Assembly (NCBI GenBank): GCA_016191245.1
Contig: JACPOY010000021.1
Coordinates: 1-64,000 of the forward strand
DNA length: 64,000 nucleotides
DNA from: Gammaproteobacteria bacterium
GTDB taxonomy: Bacteria; Pseudomonadota; Gammaproteobacteria; Berkiellales; Berkiellaceae
Direction: 5' to 3'
Part shown: positions 9,268-17,171 of the stretch, in pieces
Layout of the letters: each line of letters begins with the position of its first letter
How positions within the stretch are numbered: position 1 is the stretch's first letter
Notes under the pieces: generated by a model
What the model saw: only the letters and a program-made list of their open reading frames with translations
Database searches by the model: none
Told to the model about the DNA's origin: nothing
Position numbers and translations under genes: made by a program

Positions 9268-9795
9268 ATGTATTTAAAGTGGGTTGTAACTTTAACAGGC
9301 ATCATCATATATTGTGTTCAAGTGCCAGTTTATGCTCAAAATGAAATGCTGGAAGTAAAACTTCAAAGTTTACAAGTCGTAAAAACCCAAGAAAAATACG
9401 GTGATGAGCTTTATATAAGTGTGACTGAATTTCCCCTCAATAAGAAAGCCAGTCATTATCAGATCCCTGCATTTCCCAGTCACTGGTTATCAAAATACTT
9501 ACATAATGTGAAAGATGTTGTGATTTGGCAAAAGTCTTTAAATCAATGTGAACCTGTTAATTTATTGATATCTCTCGTTGAAGAAGATTTAACTCCTTGG
9601 AATATCGACGATACTTTGGGTTCAGTTGAACTGAAAGTAGAATGTGTGAATGGGAAGGCAGTTGAAAAATGGGTAATACCTGATCCAAAAAACACGACGA
9701 AAACAAAAGATGATGGAAATGAATTTTCCTTTAGCGGAGAAAATGCTGAGTATAAAGCAATTTTTAAAGTGGAAAGTACCTCACTCCCTAAATAA
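9268..9795 (+). CDS. Exported protein of unknown function
   Basis: 175 residues from the ATG at 9268, which sits after GAGGTGGTT; a GTG at 9262 is also in frame. The N-terminus is a classical signal peptide: short start, one Lys, a hydrophobic core VVTLTGIIIYCVQVPVYA and a cleavage-like AYA/VYAQ boundary near residue 22. The mature part is acidic and probably beta-rich, with two Cys residues (NQCEP and KVECV) that could form a disulfide. No family is recognised. It is divergent from the trp leader and 102 nt ahead of the membrane sensor gene, possibly in one transcript. Confidence 0.65.
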   Translation: MYLKWVVTLTGIIIYCVQVPVYAQNEMLEVKLQSLQVVKTQEKYGDELYISVTEFPLNKKASHYQIPAFPSHWLSKYLHNVKDVVIWQKSLNQCEPVNLLISLVEEDLTPWNIDDTLGSVELKVECVNGKAVEKWVIPDPKNTTKTKDDGNEFSFSGENAEYKAIFKVESTSLPK

Positions 9796-9897
9796 TTTTA
9801 GCCTGATTGCCCATACAGCTAAAATTTGCGCAAATAATTGTAGCACCTACACTTGAAATAAAACCTTCCGAAGTAGATATGGTTAAGGAAAATTCAA

Positions 9898-12222
9898 GTG
9901 CAAAAAATTAACATGACTACTTTTAAGCGAGACTGCTTAATTTCCATGCTTATTCCCATCGCAATATTGGGGATATTCCAAGCATCCATCCATAAATTCT
10001 CACTACTAAATTTAGTTGCTTTGGCGATAACCGGTGGAGCGATTATATTCTGGTGCATCCATCGATTTTTACGCCAGTTAGATGATATGACTTGGCAGCA
10101 ACAATTAAGTTGTGTGTTGCATAAAATTTCAAGCCCTGTATTGCTTGCGGATATAAATCATAATATAACCTACGCAAACGATGGCTTTCACCATTTGCCA
10201 ATAGCTTCTGCACTTTCTCATTTAGATAATCTTGTCGATATGATAGCAATACATGAGAGTAAACTTAACAATTCGGTCAAAGAAACATTAGATACATTAA
10301 CTGGAAAATTTACCTGCTATATTACTTGGAATACAAAGGCATATGTTTGTACATTGATACCACTATTTTCACCCACAGGTAAGCGTTGGGGTACGTTGCT
10401 TGAATGCCATATCAAGGATGATGTAAAAAATGTTGAAACTGACAATCAAAGTGATTTTGCAAAATTATCAATAGATCAAGTTGCTGTACCATTTTTATTT
10501 GTAAATAAATTTGAAGAAATAACTTTTCTTAACTCAAATTTAAAAATGCTATTATTGCGTCATCAGGCATGGATTAAAGGCCATAGTCCGCAGTTTAATG
10601 TTTATGAGCCTGAAGGAATTCATATTTCGCAATTATTAAAATTAATAAGCCTTGAAGATAAAAATATAGATTCATTAACGCAAGAAAATATGCAGTCTAT
10701 TCAATTTGCTGATGAAGACTACCAGTTGAATGCGCAGACGGTTTGGAATACTAAGAATGAAAGTATAGGCACGATCATTTGGTTACAAAGAGCAGTAAAA
10801 ATAGAACCTATCCAAGTAGAACAAACAAATGTGGTTTCAAAGCAGCTTGATGGTATTATTGAACATGCATTAGCGCAATCAAAATTGCCATTAGTTATTC
10901 TTAATAAAGAACATCATATTCAACATGCAAGTACTGCATTTAATCAATTAATTCAAGCCAAATTAGCAAAGAATGAAAATATAGTTGAAGTAATAAATAC
11001 CACTTTTCCAAAAATGACTTACTCTTTGCAGCAAGCCTTACAAAAGAATGAGAATGTAACTTTCGTTGCAGAGCACTATAACCAAATATGTGATTGGAAT
11101 ATTACGCCGATAAAATCAGAAAATGACATTGAAGGCTATATTATCGAAATTATATATCCCTCTCGTCAAGAGTTGATGGCTTTAGAAGAGAATGCCGATA
11201 GATTAACGAAAAACAGATCGTTCACGGAAAATGAATTAAGAAAATTTACTCAATCGTTAGCAAATATTAAACTTTATCAAAAAGAAAAAGATATTTCAGT
11301 TGAATCAATGCACTCTGATGAATACCATCATCCTTTAATTAAAAATTCCAGTAAATTGATGCTTCAACTAAGTGCTGATTTACATAAGTTGCATATTGAA
11401 ATAGATCAAATGAAAGGGATGGTACAATCCACTAAACTCGCTAGTATCAAACCATTAAATCAACCGATGCAGCAAGTCAATATTTTATCAAACTCAATCA
11501 GTCGAAATGTCAATGAAGCTAAACATGATTTTGGTGTAATGCATCAAGAATTAAGTAAATTAAAAGGCCTGCTCAAAGAGCAAAAGGGTTTAAATCAGGC
11601 ATATATTAAACCTATCAGTAAAGCATTTAATTCTACTGAGCAAGCATTGCTACAGACGGTTGGATTCTCAGAAACGGTTACAATTGTTTTACAGCAAATT
11701 CATGAAAATCAATATCTCATCGCTCAACTTCAAGACTTTATGTCTAAATTAGCACGTTTACCCAAAAATGTTGGAATTGAAGATTCCTACGATATCTATC
11801 AGGATATTGTTGGCTTATTAGATAGAGTGAAAAATGCACTTTCTGTCAGTAAATTAAAATTAAAAGATTTACTGATGCATTTTGAAGGACTCAATGGTTG
11901 CTGGAAACAAGCTCAGGAAAATCTTCAAGCATGCTTACATTTGGGTACTGCCATTGAACAATCAACTAAAAGATGGGGAAGCATCACAGAATCGGCTCAC
12001 GAGCATGGCCAACAAGTCCAAGATCGTATCTTACAGTTAGTTGAATTGACCCAAAAGATGCAAGCAAAGACCAGAACAACAGAGATTATTCAGGACACAA
12101 TTAGTTATCAAGAAAGCGCTACACGCCATTTTGAAAAAATGATAATTGAAGTTGATGAAACAAAAAAGAAAGCTGAAGATGTTTTGTTAGAAGGAATAGT
12201 GAAGCCAGCATCGATTGCTTAA
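9898..12222 (+). CDS. Two-TM membrane protein with PAS-like sensor domains and a long coiled coil
   Basis: 774 residues starting at GTG 9898 (AAGGAAAATTCAA before it). Two hydrophobic segments at about 13-32 and 36-57 anchor it in the inner membrane with little periplasmic loop. Three PAS-like stretches follow at about 70-150, 190-300 and 320-420; the first and third carry the typical openings SSPVLLADINHNITYAN and KLPLVILNKEHHIQHAS. Residues about 430-770 are helical, Gln/Lys/Glu-rich and heptad-like. The layout resembles a cytosolic-sensing chemoreceptor or signalling protein, but I see no HAMP motif, no conserved chemoreceptor hairpin tip, and no kinase, GGDEF or EAL domain. The output is therefore unknown. 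Confidence 0.55.
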   Translation: MQKINMTTFKRDCLISMLIPIAILGIFQASIHKFSLLNLVALAITGGAIIFWCIHRFLRQLDDMTWQQQLSCVLHKISSPVLLADINHNITYANDGFHHLPIASALSHLDNLVDMIAIHESKLNNSVKETLDTLTGKFTCYITWNTKAYVCTLIPLFSPTGKRWGTLLECHIKDDVKNVETDNQSDFAKLSIDQVAVPFLFVNKFEEITFLNSNLKMLLLRHQAWIKGHSPQFNVYEPEGIHISQLLKLISLEDKNIDSLTQENMQSIQFADEDYQLNAQTVWNTKNESIGTIIWLQRAVKIEPIQVEQTNVVSKQLDGIIEHALAQSKLPLVILNKEHHIQHASTAFNQLIQAKLAKNENIVEVINTTFPKMTYSLQQALQKNENVTFVAEHYNQICDWNITPIKSENDIEGYIIEIIYPSRQELMALEENADRLTKNRSFTENELRKFTQSLANIKLYQKEKDISVESMHSDEYHHPLIKNSSKLMLQLSADLHKLHIEIDQMKGMVQSTKLASIKPLNQPMQQVNILSNSISRNVNEAKHDFGVMHQELSKLKGLLKEQKGLNQAYIKPISKAFNSTEQALLQTVGFSETVTIVLQQIHENQYLIAQLQDFMSKLARLPKNVGIEDSYDIYQDIVGLLDRVKNALSVSKLKLKDLLMHFEGLNGCWKQAQENLQACLHLGTAIEQSTKRWGSITESAHEHGQQVQDRILQLVELTQKMQAKTRTTEIIQDTISYQESATRHFEKMIIEVDETKKKAEDVLLEGIVKPASIA

Positions 12223-12223
12223 T

Positions 12224-12784
12224 TTAGTCATCATTCGTTGGCTTGTTTTCTTTTTGAGTCACTGTCAGGACTAGGTTATCGCCTTGTTGATAAAATGTGA
12301 TCCTTTTTAAAGCGCTCATTCCTAATAAGACTTCGTCGCCATCCATTTTAGAATTAATGCTAGCTGATACTCGATGGATTGTAATGTTGCCAATGGTTAA
12401 CTCTTCAATACGTGTTAGATTAACAGTAATATTTCCACCGGCAGTGCCAGCTATCCCTTCAGGTCCATGGATTAAATTCAATTCTTTTGCCACTTTACCG
12501 GGTATTACAACATCCGTTGCGCCTGTGTCGAGCAAAAAAATGACAGGTTTGCCGTTTATTTTTCCATCTACCATATACTGATTATGAATATTGCGCTTAA
12601 TAATCATTTCGGGGACTCCATTCACCGTTACCAACTTAGCTTTAGTATTCATCTGTTTTTCTTTTGACCATTGACTAAAAAACAAAGTCATCATGAGAAT
12701 AGCCAATACCCAGGCGCAGATGACCATGACCTTGCCAATGCCTTGGGTATTATTATCATCTTGAGGTGAAGGGAGTTCTTCCAT
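12224..12784 (-). CDS. Membrane-anchored retropepsin-like aspartic protease (TIGR02281 type)
   Basis: 186 residues. A single transmembrane helix (about 18-37, VMVICAWVLAILMMTLFF) is followed by a retropepsin domain with the catalytic motif FLLDTGATDVVIP (Asp86) and the downstream LLGMSAL near residue 155. Such single-lobe proteases act as dimers and occur in many proteobacteria, with the protease domain in the periplasm. The substrate is unknown. The gene is convergent with the PAS-like sensor gene, whose stop lies 1 nt away, so the two transcripts face each other. Confidence 0.8.
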   Translation of the reverse strand: MEELPSPQDDNNTQGIGKVMVICAWVLAILMMTLFFSQWSKEKQMNTKAKLVTVNGVPEMIIKRNIHNQYMVDGKINGKPVIFLLDTGATDVVIPGKVAKELNLIHGPEGIAGTAGGNITVNLTRIEELTIGNITIHRVSASINSKMDGDEVLLGMSALKRITFYQQGDNLVLTVTQKENKPTNDD

Positions 12785-13008
12785 AGTCTTATTAGAATAA
12801 TGGTTTATTGGTATTTATCGGCATTGTCTAGATAAATATGAGGTGATAATACACTGATTAGGTTTAATATTAACATCGTCTTTTGAGCCCATTAATCTGA
12901 TAACTCCTTCCTTCCATGCTAGTGAGCAATAATTTAGGGTTTTTTATAGCATATGGAGTTCTAACGCTCAATTATAATATTTTATTATTAATAATATTTG
13001 AGATCCCA

Positions 13009-15054
13009 ATGCTAAATGGCAAAAATGTAGTAGACAATAATTCTGCAGAATTATCATTAAGTGAGAATGAACCAGTTTCTAAAAAGCTTAAACTACCAAA
13101 AGGAGAAGAAGATTCACCTGCTTCCTCAAATCCTCCAATCAAAAGCCGTTATCATCAAATGGAGCAAAGTGAAGATTATTACAAATTTTTATCTTTATTT
13201 AAAGAGATTGATACATCTGAACGGACTATGAAAGAGATCGTTTTACTAGATGGCGAATTAGTAGATCCTAAAAGTATTAAAGCACTAGGTCACGGTGGAA
13301 GTAAAATAACCTTTAGCTTTGGTAATGGTAGTCACGTCTTTTTTATCCAAAATACATCGGTAGATCGAATTAATCCCATGTTATGGAAAAGAATTATCTC
13401 CGAAGAAATTGCAGCTAGCAAAGAAATAGCAGAAATAGGTCTACCTACACAAACTTATAAACATGGTTCACTTTCAATAAAAGATCCTCACGCTGACATA
13501 TTTTATTCTATCGATATTCTAATTTCTAAGAGTTTTGAGTTTCGATCAAAAGAAAATTTAGTAGTTTATGATTGTAAAAATAACGAATGGTTTGGTCAGC
13601 GTCCCTTTCTCTACCAAGGAAGCTTTGCTAATCTTAAAGATCCAGCTTGGAATAAAGGACTACTTCAAGATTTTGCGACTGAAATAGCTATCGCGTTGGC
13701 ATTTAAAGCCCCTTTAGACGAGGACACTCTTAATTTTTCAATAGAAAAATCAACTTCTGAAAATACCCCACCAAAACTCCATATAATGTTATATGATTTT
13801 TCAAGCAAAAGCAGTCAGCTGCCATTCCCTGTACTGAGCAAAAATCCTACTATACCTTCTATGTCTGACGTTAAGTCCAATATTTATTGCAATCTTGGAC
13901 TTTTCATAACTGACGAAGAAAAAAATAAATTAACCCTCAAATATAAGCATGAAGTTCGATTTTTAATCCCCAACGTAGATGAAATAAGCGAACTAGCGCT
14001 TACAAATGTTAAAAGAGAGTTTGTAAAGCGGTCTAAAGTTCAATTGGAAAATTACAAAGTAAAATCCCATGAAGCCGAAGAGCATTTATGGTATGGTTTC
14101 AATCTTGCCTTCAAGAGTGAAGATTTGACCTTAATTAAGGAATATTTAAAAATATTGTCACCTAATAGCATTTTTGTTGTTTTGGCACAAAACGGTAATC
14201 TTGAAGCTGTCCGCTTTATGTTGCAAACATACAACCAGGAAATAGATTCGGCCAGTAAGGGGGAAGCCCTTTGTGCAGCTGCTGCTAATTCGCATACTGC
14301 AATTGAAAAATTGCTTCTAGAAAAATGTAGAGATGCAATATCCTTAACGTACAAATGTCAATTATTTTATACAAAAGTTAAACAGGGAAAGTTTGAGGAT
14401 GTTCAAGCTATATTAGAAGAATATGATCAGGGAATTGATTCTGAAATTAAAGGTAAAGCACTTTGTACAGCCAGTTGTTATTCGTATACTCCTATAGTTA
14501 AATTGTTGTTAGAAAGATGTAAAAATGACATACCTCCAAATTACAAAGGAGAAGCTCTTTTGAGCATTGTTTGGTCAGAAACGATTGAACATTTGAACAT
14601 ATGTAAACTTATTTTGACTCAATGTGATGATATTCCCCTGGTACCTCGGCTCTATATTCATTTAGCAGCAATTGAAATTGGAGAAACCTACTCTGAAATT
14701 AGGGAGCTTTCAAAAAAAATAGCAAGCGAAAGTAAAGACGCAGTGAAATCCATTAGCCGAGATGAGTTTATACGTATGAAAAAACAATATCATTCAGTAA
14801 ATAGATTGCATATCGATACAATGAGAAGAGGAGAGCTTAGTTGGGTTTACAATGACAAGAAAAATAAAGTAAATGACACAATTAATGCATTAAATAGTGA
14901 TCTTAAAGAGATTAAAACGAAAACATTGTGTATAGCTTTTGAAACGTCCTCGAAAAATACCGTTTCTTTGACCCAATTGATTTCTACAGATAACTCTACC
15001 TTGGAGAAATCCATAAGTAAGGATGATCATAGTCATCATATGAGTTTTTCTTAG
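13009..15054 (+). CDS. Ankyrin-like protein with divergent protein-kinase-like N-terminal motifs (effector candidate)
   Basis: 681 residues from the ATG at 13009 (GAG 8 nt upstream); the frame is open back to an ATG at 12916 with a hydrophobic, low-complexity lead that I consider less likely. After a charged N-terminus, LGHGGSKITFSFGNG resembles a kinase glycine loop, EEIAASKEI a helix-C glutamate, and EDTLNFSI followed by LHIMLYDFSSKS resembles a catalytic Asp...Asn plus DFG arrangement. The C-terminal half has ankyrin-like helical pairs, for example NGNLEAVRFMLQ and THTAIEKLLLE-type units near 14200-14560. The tail is polar with a HSHHMSFS end. Kinase plus ankyrin layouts are common in Legionellales effectors; activity and secretion are inference only. 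Confidence 0.5.
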   Translation: MLNGKNVVDNNSAELSLSENEPVSKKLKLPKGEEDSPASSNPPIKSRYHQMEQSEDYYKFLSLFKEIDTSERTMKEIVLLDGELVDPKSIKALGHGGSKITFSFGNGSHVFFIQNTSVDRINPMLWKRIISEEIAASKEIAEIGLPTQTYKHGSLSIKDPHADIFYSIDILISKSFEFRSKENLVVYDCKNNEWFGQRPFLYQGSFANLKDPAWNKGLLQDFATEIAIALAFKAPLDEDTLNFSIEKSTSENTPPKLHIMLYDFSSKSSQLPFPVLSKNPTIPSMSDVKSNIYCNLGLFITDEEKNKLTLKYKHEVRFLIPNVDEISELALTNVKREFVKRSKVQLENYKVKSHEAEEHLWYGFNLAFKSEDLTLIKEYLKILSPNSIFVVLAQNGNLEAVRFMLQTYNQEIDSASKGEALCAAAANSHTAIEKLLLEKCRDAISLTYKCQLFYTKVKQGKFEDVQAILEEYDQGIDSEIKGKALCTASCYSYTPIVKLLLERCKNDIPPNYKGEALLSIVWSETIEHLNICKLILTQCDDIPLVPRLYIHLAAIEIGETYSEIRELSKKIASESKDAVKSISRDEFIRMKKQYHSVNRLHIDTMRRGELSWVYNDKKNKVNDTINALNSDLKEIKTKTLCIAFETSSKNTVSLTQLISTDNSTLEKSISKDDHSHHMSFS

Positions 15055-15065
15055 TTATGACAAAT

Positions 15066-16214
15066 TCATATATCTTTTTGTTTTAAGTAATCCTCAAATC
15101 CCCATACAAATACTTTTTCTTGAGGGCTGTACTTTTTGCTACCAGGATAGATGATGGTTAGCTGATCAAGCTTTAAATCCTCAAGTGCAATATGCATTGA
15201 TTTTGTCATGCGAGGCATATCCGAATATTTAAACTCAAAACCTAGTTTTTTACCATCTTTCAAAATAAGTAAATCTAATTCTGCATCAGCTTGTGTTGAC
15301 CAAAAATAACAATCTAAAGGATCTGGCTTTATATATCTGATGATTTCTTCTAATGCAAAACCTTCCCATGATGCTCCCAATTTTGTATGAGTTGTTAAAT
15401 CTTTTTTATTTTTTATTCCCATTAAGGTATGCATAACACCTGAATCACGAAAATAAACTTTAGGGGATTTGACCTGCCTCTTTGAAATATTTTCAAACCA
15501 TGGTTTTAATTCACGGATCATAAAGGTATGGGCTAAAATATCTAAATAATTTCTTGCAGTAGGATGAGAAATATTTAATGAGCGAGCAATTTCTGATGCA
15601 TTAAATATATTGCCATGAAAATGAACTAGCATCATCCAAAATCGACGTAAGTTTTGCGGACTTACTTGGATTCCCATCATTTGAATATCTTTTTCAAGGA
15701 AAGTGCTAATATATTCTTTACGCCAAGAAAAACTAATTTGTTCATCTTGTGCTAAATAGGATCGAGGGAAACCACCTCTTAGCCACAATTGCTCAAGATC
15801 ATGTACTTCACTGAAAGAGAAAGGAGTAATTTCAATATAAGAGATTCTACCCGCTAATGTTTCTGATGATTGCTGAATAAGTTCTCTAGAAGCGCTTCCT
15901 AAAATTAAATATTTTTGATTCAATTTTTTATTATCTACCAGGACTCTTAGAAGAGGAAATATTTCTGGCAGACGCTGAATTTCATCCAAAATAATTAAAT
16001 TTGTTAATCCGGATAATGTTAGTTTGGGATTTTCTAAACGAACAAGATCATCAGGATCTTCTAAATCAAAATAATTTTCTTCTTGCACTTCTTCTCTTGC
16101 GACATATTGCTTTGCAAGTGTTGTTTTACCACATTGTCTGGGACCTAGTAGCGCTACGATAGGAGTCACCTTAAAAGCGGTCATTATTTGGTGTAGATAC
16201 TCTGTTCTAATCAT
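15066..16214 (-). CDS. AAA-family ATPase with DUF4143 domain
   Basis: 382 residues. Walker A GPRQCGKTTLAKQ near residue 23, Walker B LIILDEIQRLPE near residue 75 and sensor GSASRELI near 105 form an AAA_14 domain. A winged-helix-like segment follows (SEIARSLNISHPTARNYL, about 205-222) and a C-terminal DUF4143 domain with PKVYFRDSGVMHTLMGI and FEFKYSD, the latter resembling a nuclease-like core. This family is widespread in bacteria, often single-gene and horizontally moved; its function is not established. The start has AAGGTG 5 nt upstream. Three copies of a 14-bp element lie immediately upstream and suggest autoregulation. It is convergent with the ankyrin-like gene. Confidence 0.85.
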   Translation of the reverse strand: MIRTEYLHQIMTAFKVTPIVALLGPRQCGKTTLAKQYVAREEVQEENYFDLEDPDDLVRLENPKLTLSGLTNLIILDEIQRLPEIFPLLRVLVDNKKLNQKYLILGSASRELIQQSSETLAGRISYIEITPFSFSEVHDLEQLWLRGGFPRSYLAQDEQISFSWRKEYISTFLEKDIQMMGIQVSPQNLRRFWMMLVHFHGNIFNASEIARSLNISHPTARNYLDILAHTFMIRELKPWFENISKRQVKSPKVYFRDSGVMHTLMGIKNKKDLTTHTKLGASWEGFALEEIIRYIKPDPLDCYFWSTQADAELDLLILKDGKKLGFEFKYSDMPRMTKSMHIALEDLKLDQLTIIYPGSKKYSPQEKVFVWGFEDYLKQKDI

Positions 16215-16242
16215 TCATTCACCTTGAAATATGAAAGTTATA

Positions 16243-16319
16243 TTTTCAATTTACAAGGATAAAACGTTGTTTGTCAAGATTATTCTTGTAAATTGAAATT
16301 AATGTTTTCAATTTACAAG
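16243..16319. promoter_or_regulatory. Three copies of a 14-bp operator-like element upstream of the DUF4143 ATPase
   Basis: TTTCAATTTACAAG occurs at 16244-16257 and again at 16306-16319, and its exact reverse complement CTTGTAAATTGAAA at 16285-16298. The last two make a perfect 14-bp inverted repeat with a 7-bp centre. The first copy is about 30 bp from the ATPase start codon, so all three sit in its promoter region. Such exact reuse of one 14-mer is best explained as a set of protein-binding sites; the ATPase itself, with its winged-helix-like segment, is a candidate binder. Confidence 0.65.
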
Positions 16320-16478
16320 AAAAACCAGAGGAACGGCACCTGCCTACGCTAAAGCTTCGGCAAAGCAGGCAGCGGCCGTTCAATATGTAACGTTGTTCTT
16401 GTTAATGCGCCCGGAAAATAAGAGGGACGGCACAGCAGCCGTCCCCTACACGTAAACGTTGATGTTGTTCTTGTTATC
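16320..16478. repeat. Tandem pair of GC-rich palindromic intergenic elements
   Basis: Two related units lie side by side in otherwise AT-rich DNA. Unit 1 has outer arms AACGGC (16332) and GCCGTT (16375) and inner arms CTGCCT (16340) and AGGCAG (16367). Unit 2 is the hairpin GGGACGGC / GCCGTCCC (16424-16431, 16438-16445). Both begin AGAGG(A/G)ACGGCAC and both are followed by a copy of GTTGTTCTTGTTA (16393 and about 16465). This looks like a duplicated REP/MITE-like element. Apart from these and the operator repeats, 16215-16533 contains no gene; the ampD promoter must lie in its right end. Confidence 0.6.
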
Positions 16479-16533
16479 CGGTAGCCTGATTTTATAGGAA
16501 TTAATTAATTTATTTTACTATCAAACTAAACAT

Positions 16534-17097
16534 ATGATTACCATTGATCGTGCTATGGGTTTATTAACGGGTGCAGATTACCATCCTTCCCCAAATTTTG
16601 ATGAGCGCCCACCTCATCAAGATATCTCTTTGCTTGTTATTCACAATATTAGTCTTCCGCCAGGCGAGTTTGCTGGTGATTTTGTACAAGCATTTTTTAC
16701 AAATAAGTTAGATACCAACCAACATCCATATTTTAAAGAAATTGGGCATTTGAAAGTATCCAGTCATTTGTTTATCAGGCGTAATGGGGACGTGTGGCAA
16801 TTCGTTCCTTTTACCAAACGTGCGTGGCATGCTGGAAAGTCTTCATTTCAAGGCCAATCTGATTGCAATAATTATTCTATAGGCATTGAGTTAGAGGGCA
16901 CGGATTTCATTCCTTATACAGAAGTGCAGTATGAGAAATTAGCGCAAGTGACCGCTGCAATTTTGGCTCAATATCCTATTAAACTTGAAAATATTGTTGG
17001 TCATTGTGATATTGCTCCCATTCGTAAAACTGATCCCGGTCCTTCATTTGATTGGCAGCACTATAAAAAGTTAGTTTATAAACTAGTTTCTGATTAG
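16534..17097 (+). CDS. ampD: 1,6-anhydro-N-acetylmuramyl-L-alanine amidase AmpD
   Basis: 187 residues, normal for AmpD. This cytoplasmic zinc amidase removes the stem peptide from 1,6-anhydroMurNAc during peptidoglycan recycling. Zinc ligands are visible as His37 (VIHNIS), His157 (GHCDIAP) and Asp167 (KTDPGP), with the catalytic Lys165 beside it. There is no signal peptide, as expected for AmpD as opposed to AmiD. It stands 75 nt upstream of aceE in the same direction. Its substrate importer, AmpG, is also encoded in this window at 49403. Confidence 0.95.
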   Translation: MITIDRAMGLLTGADYHPSPNFDERPPHQDISLLVIHNISLPPGEFAGDFVQAFFTNKLDTNQHPYFKEIGHLKVSSHLFIRRNGDVWQFVPFTKRAWHAGKSSFQGQSDCNNYSIGIELEGTDFIPYTEVQYEKLAQVTAAILAQYPIKLENIVGHCDIAPIRKTDPGPSFDWQHYKKLVYKLVSD

Positions 17098-17113
17098 TCA
17101 TTCTTTACGAGCA

Positions 17114-17122
17114 TGATATAAT
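17114..17122 (+). promoter_or_regulatory. Extended -10 promoter of the aceE-aceF-lpdA operon
   Basis: TGA-TATAAT (17114-17122) is a perfect -10 hexamer with the TGn extension, 50 bp before the aceE start. The -35 region at 17094-17099 (TTAGTC) is poor, as expected for an extended -10 promoter. No PdhR-type palindrome is evident. Confidence 0.6.
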
Positions 17123-17171
17123 CCACGACTAACAACGTTTTATTAAAATACCATGTAGAAGGAAAAGGGTG

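Noticed and set aside
12916..13008. Hydrophobic N-terminal lead of the ankyrin-like protein as a signal peptide
   Set aside because: No ribosome site before 12916, and the stretch looks like chance hydrophobic translation of AT-rich DNA, with polar residues breaking it.
16243..16319. Possible CRISPR array
   Set aside because: Only three 14-bp copies, one inverted, with unequal spacers; this fits operators and not CRISPR.
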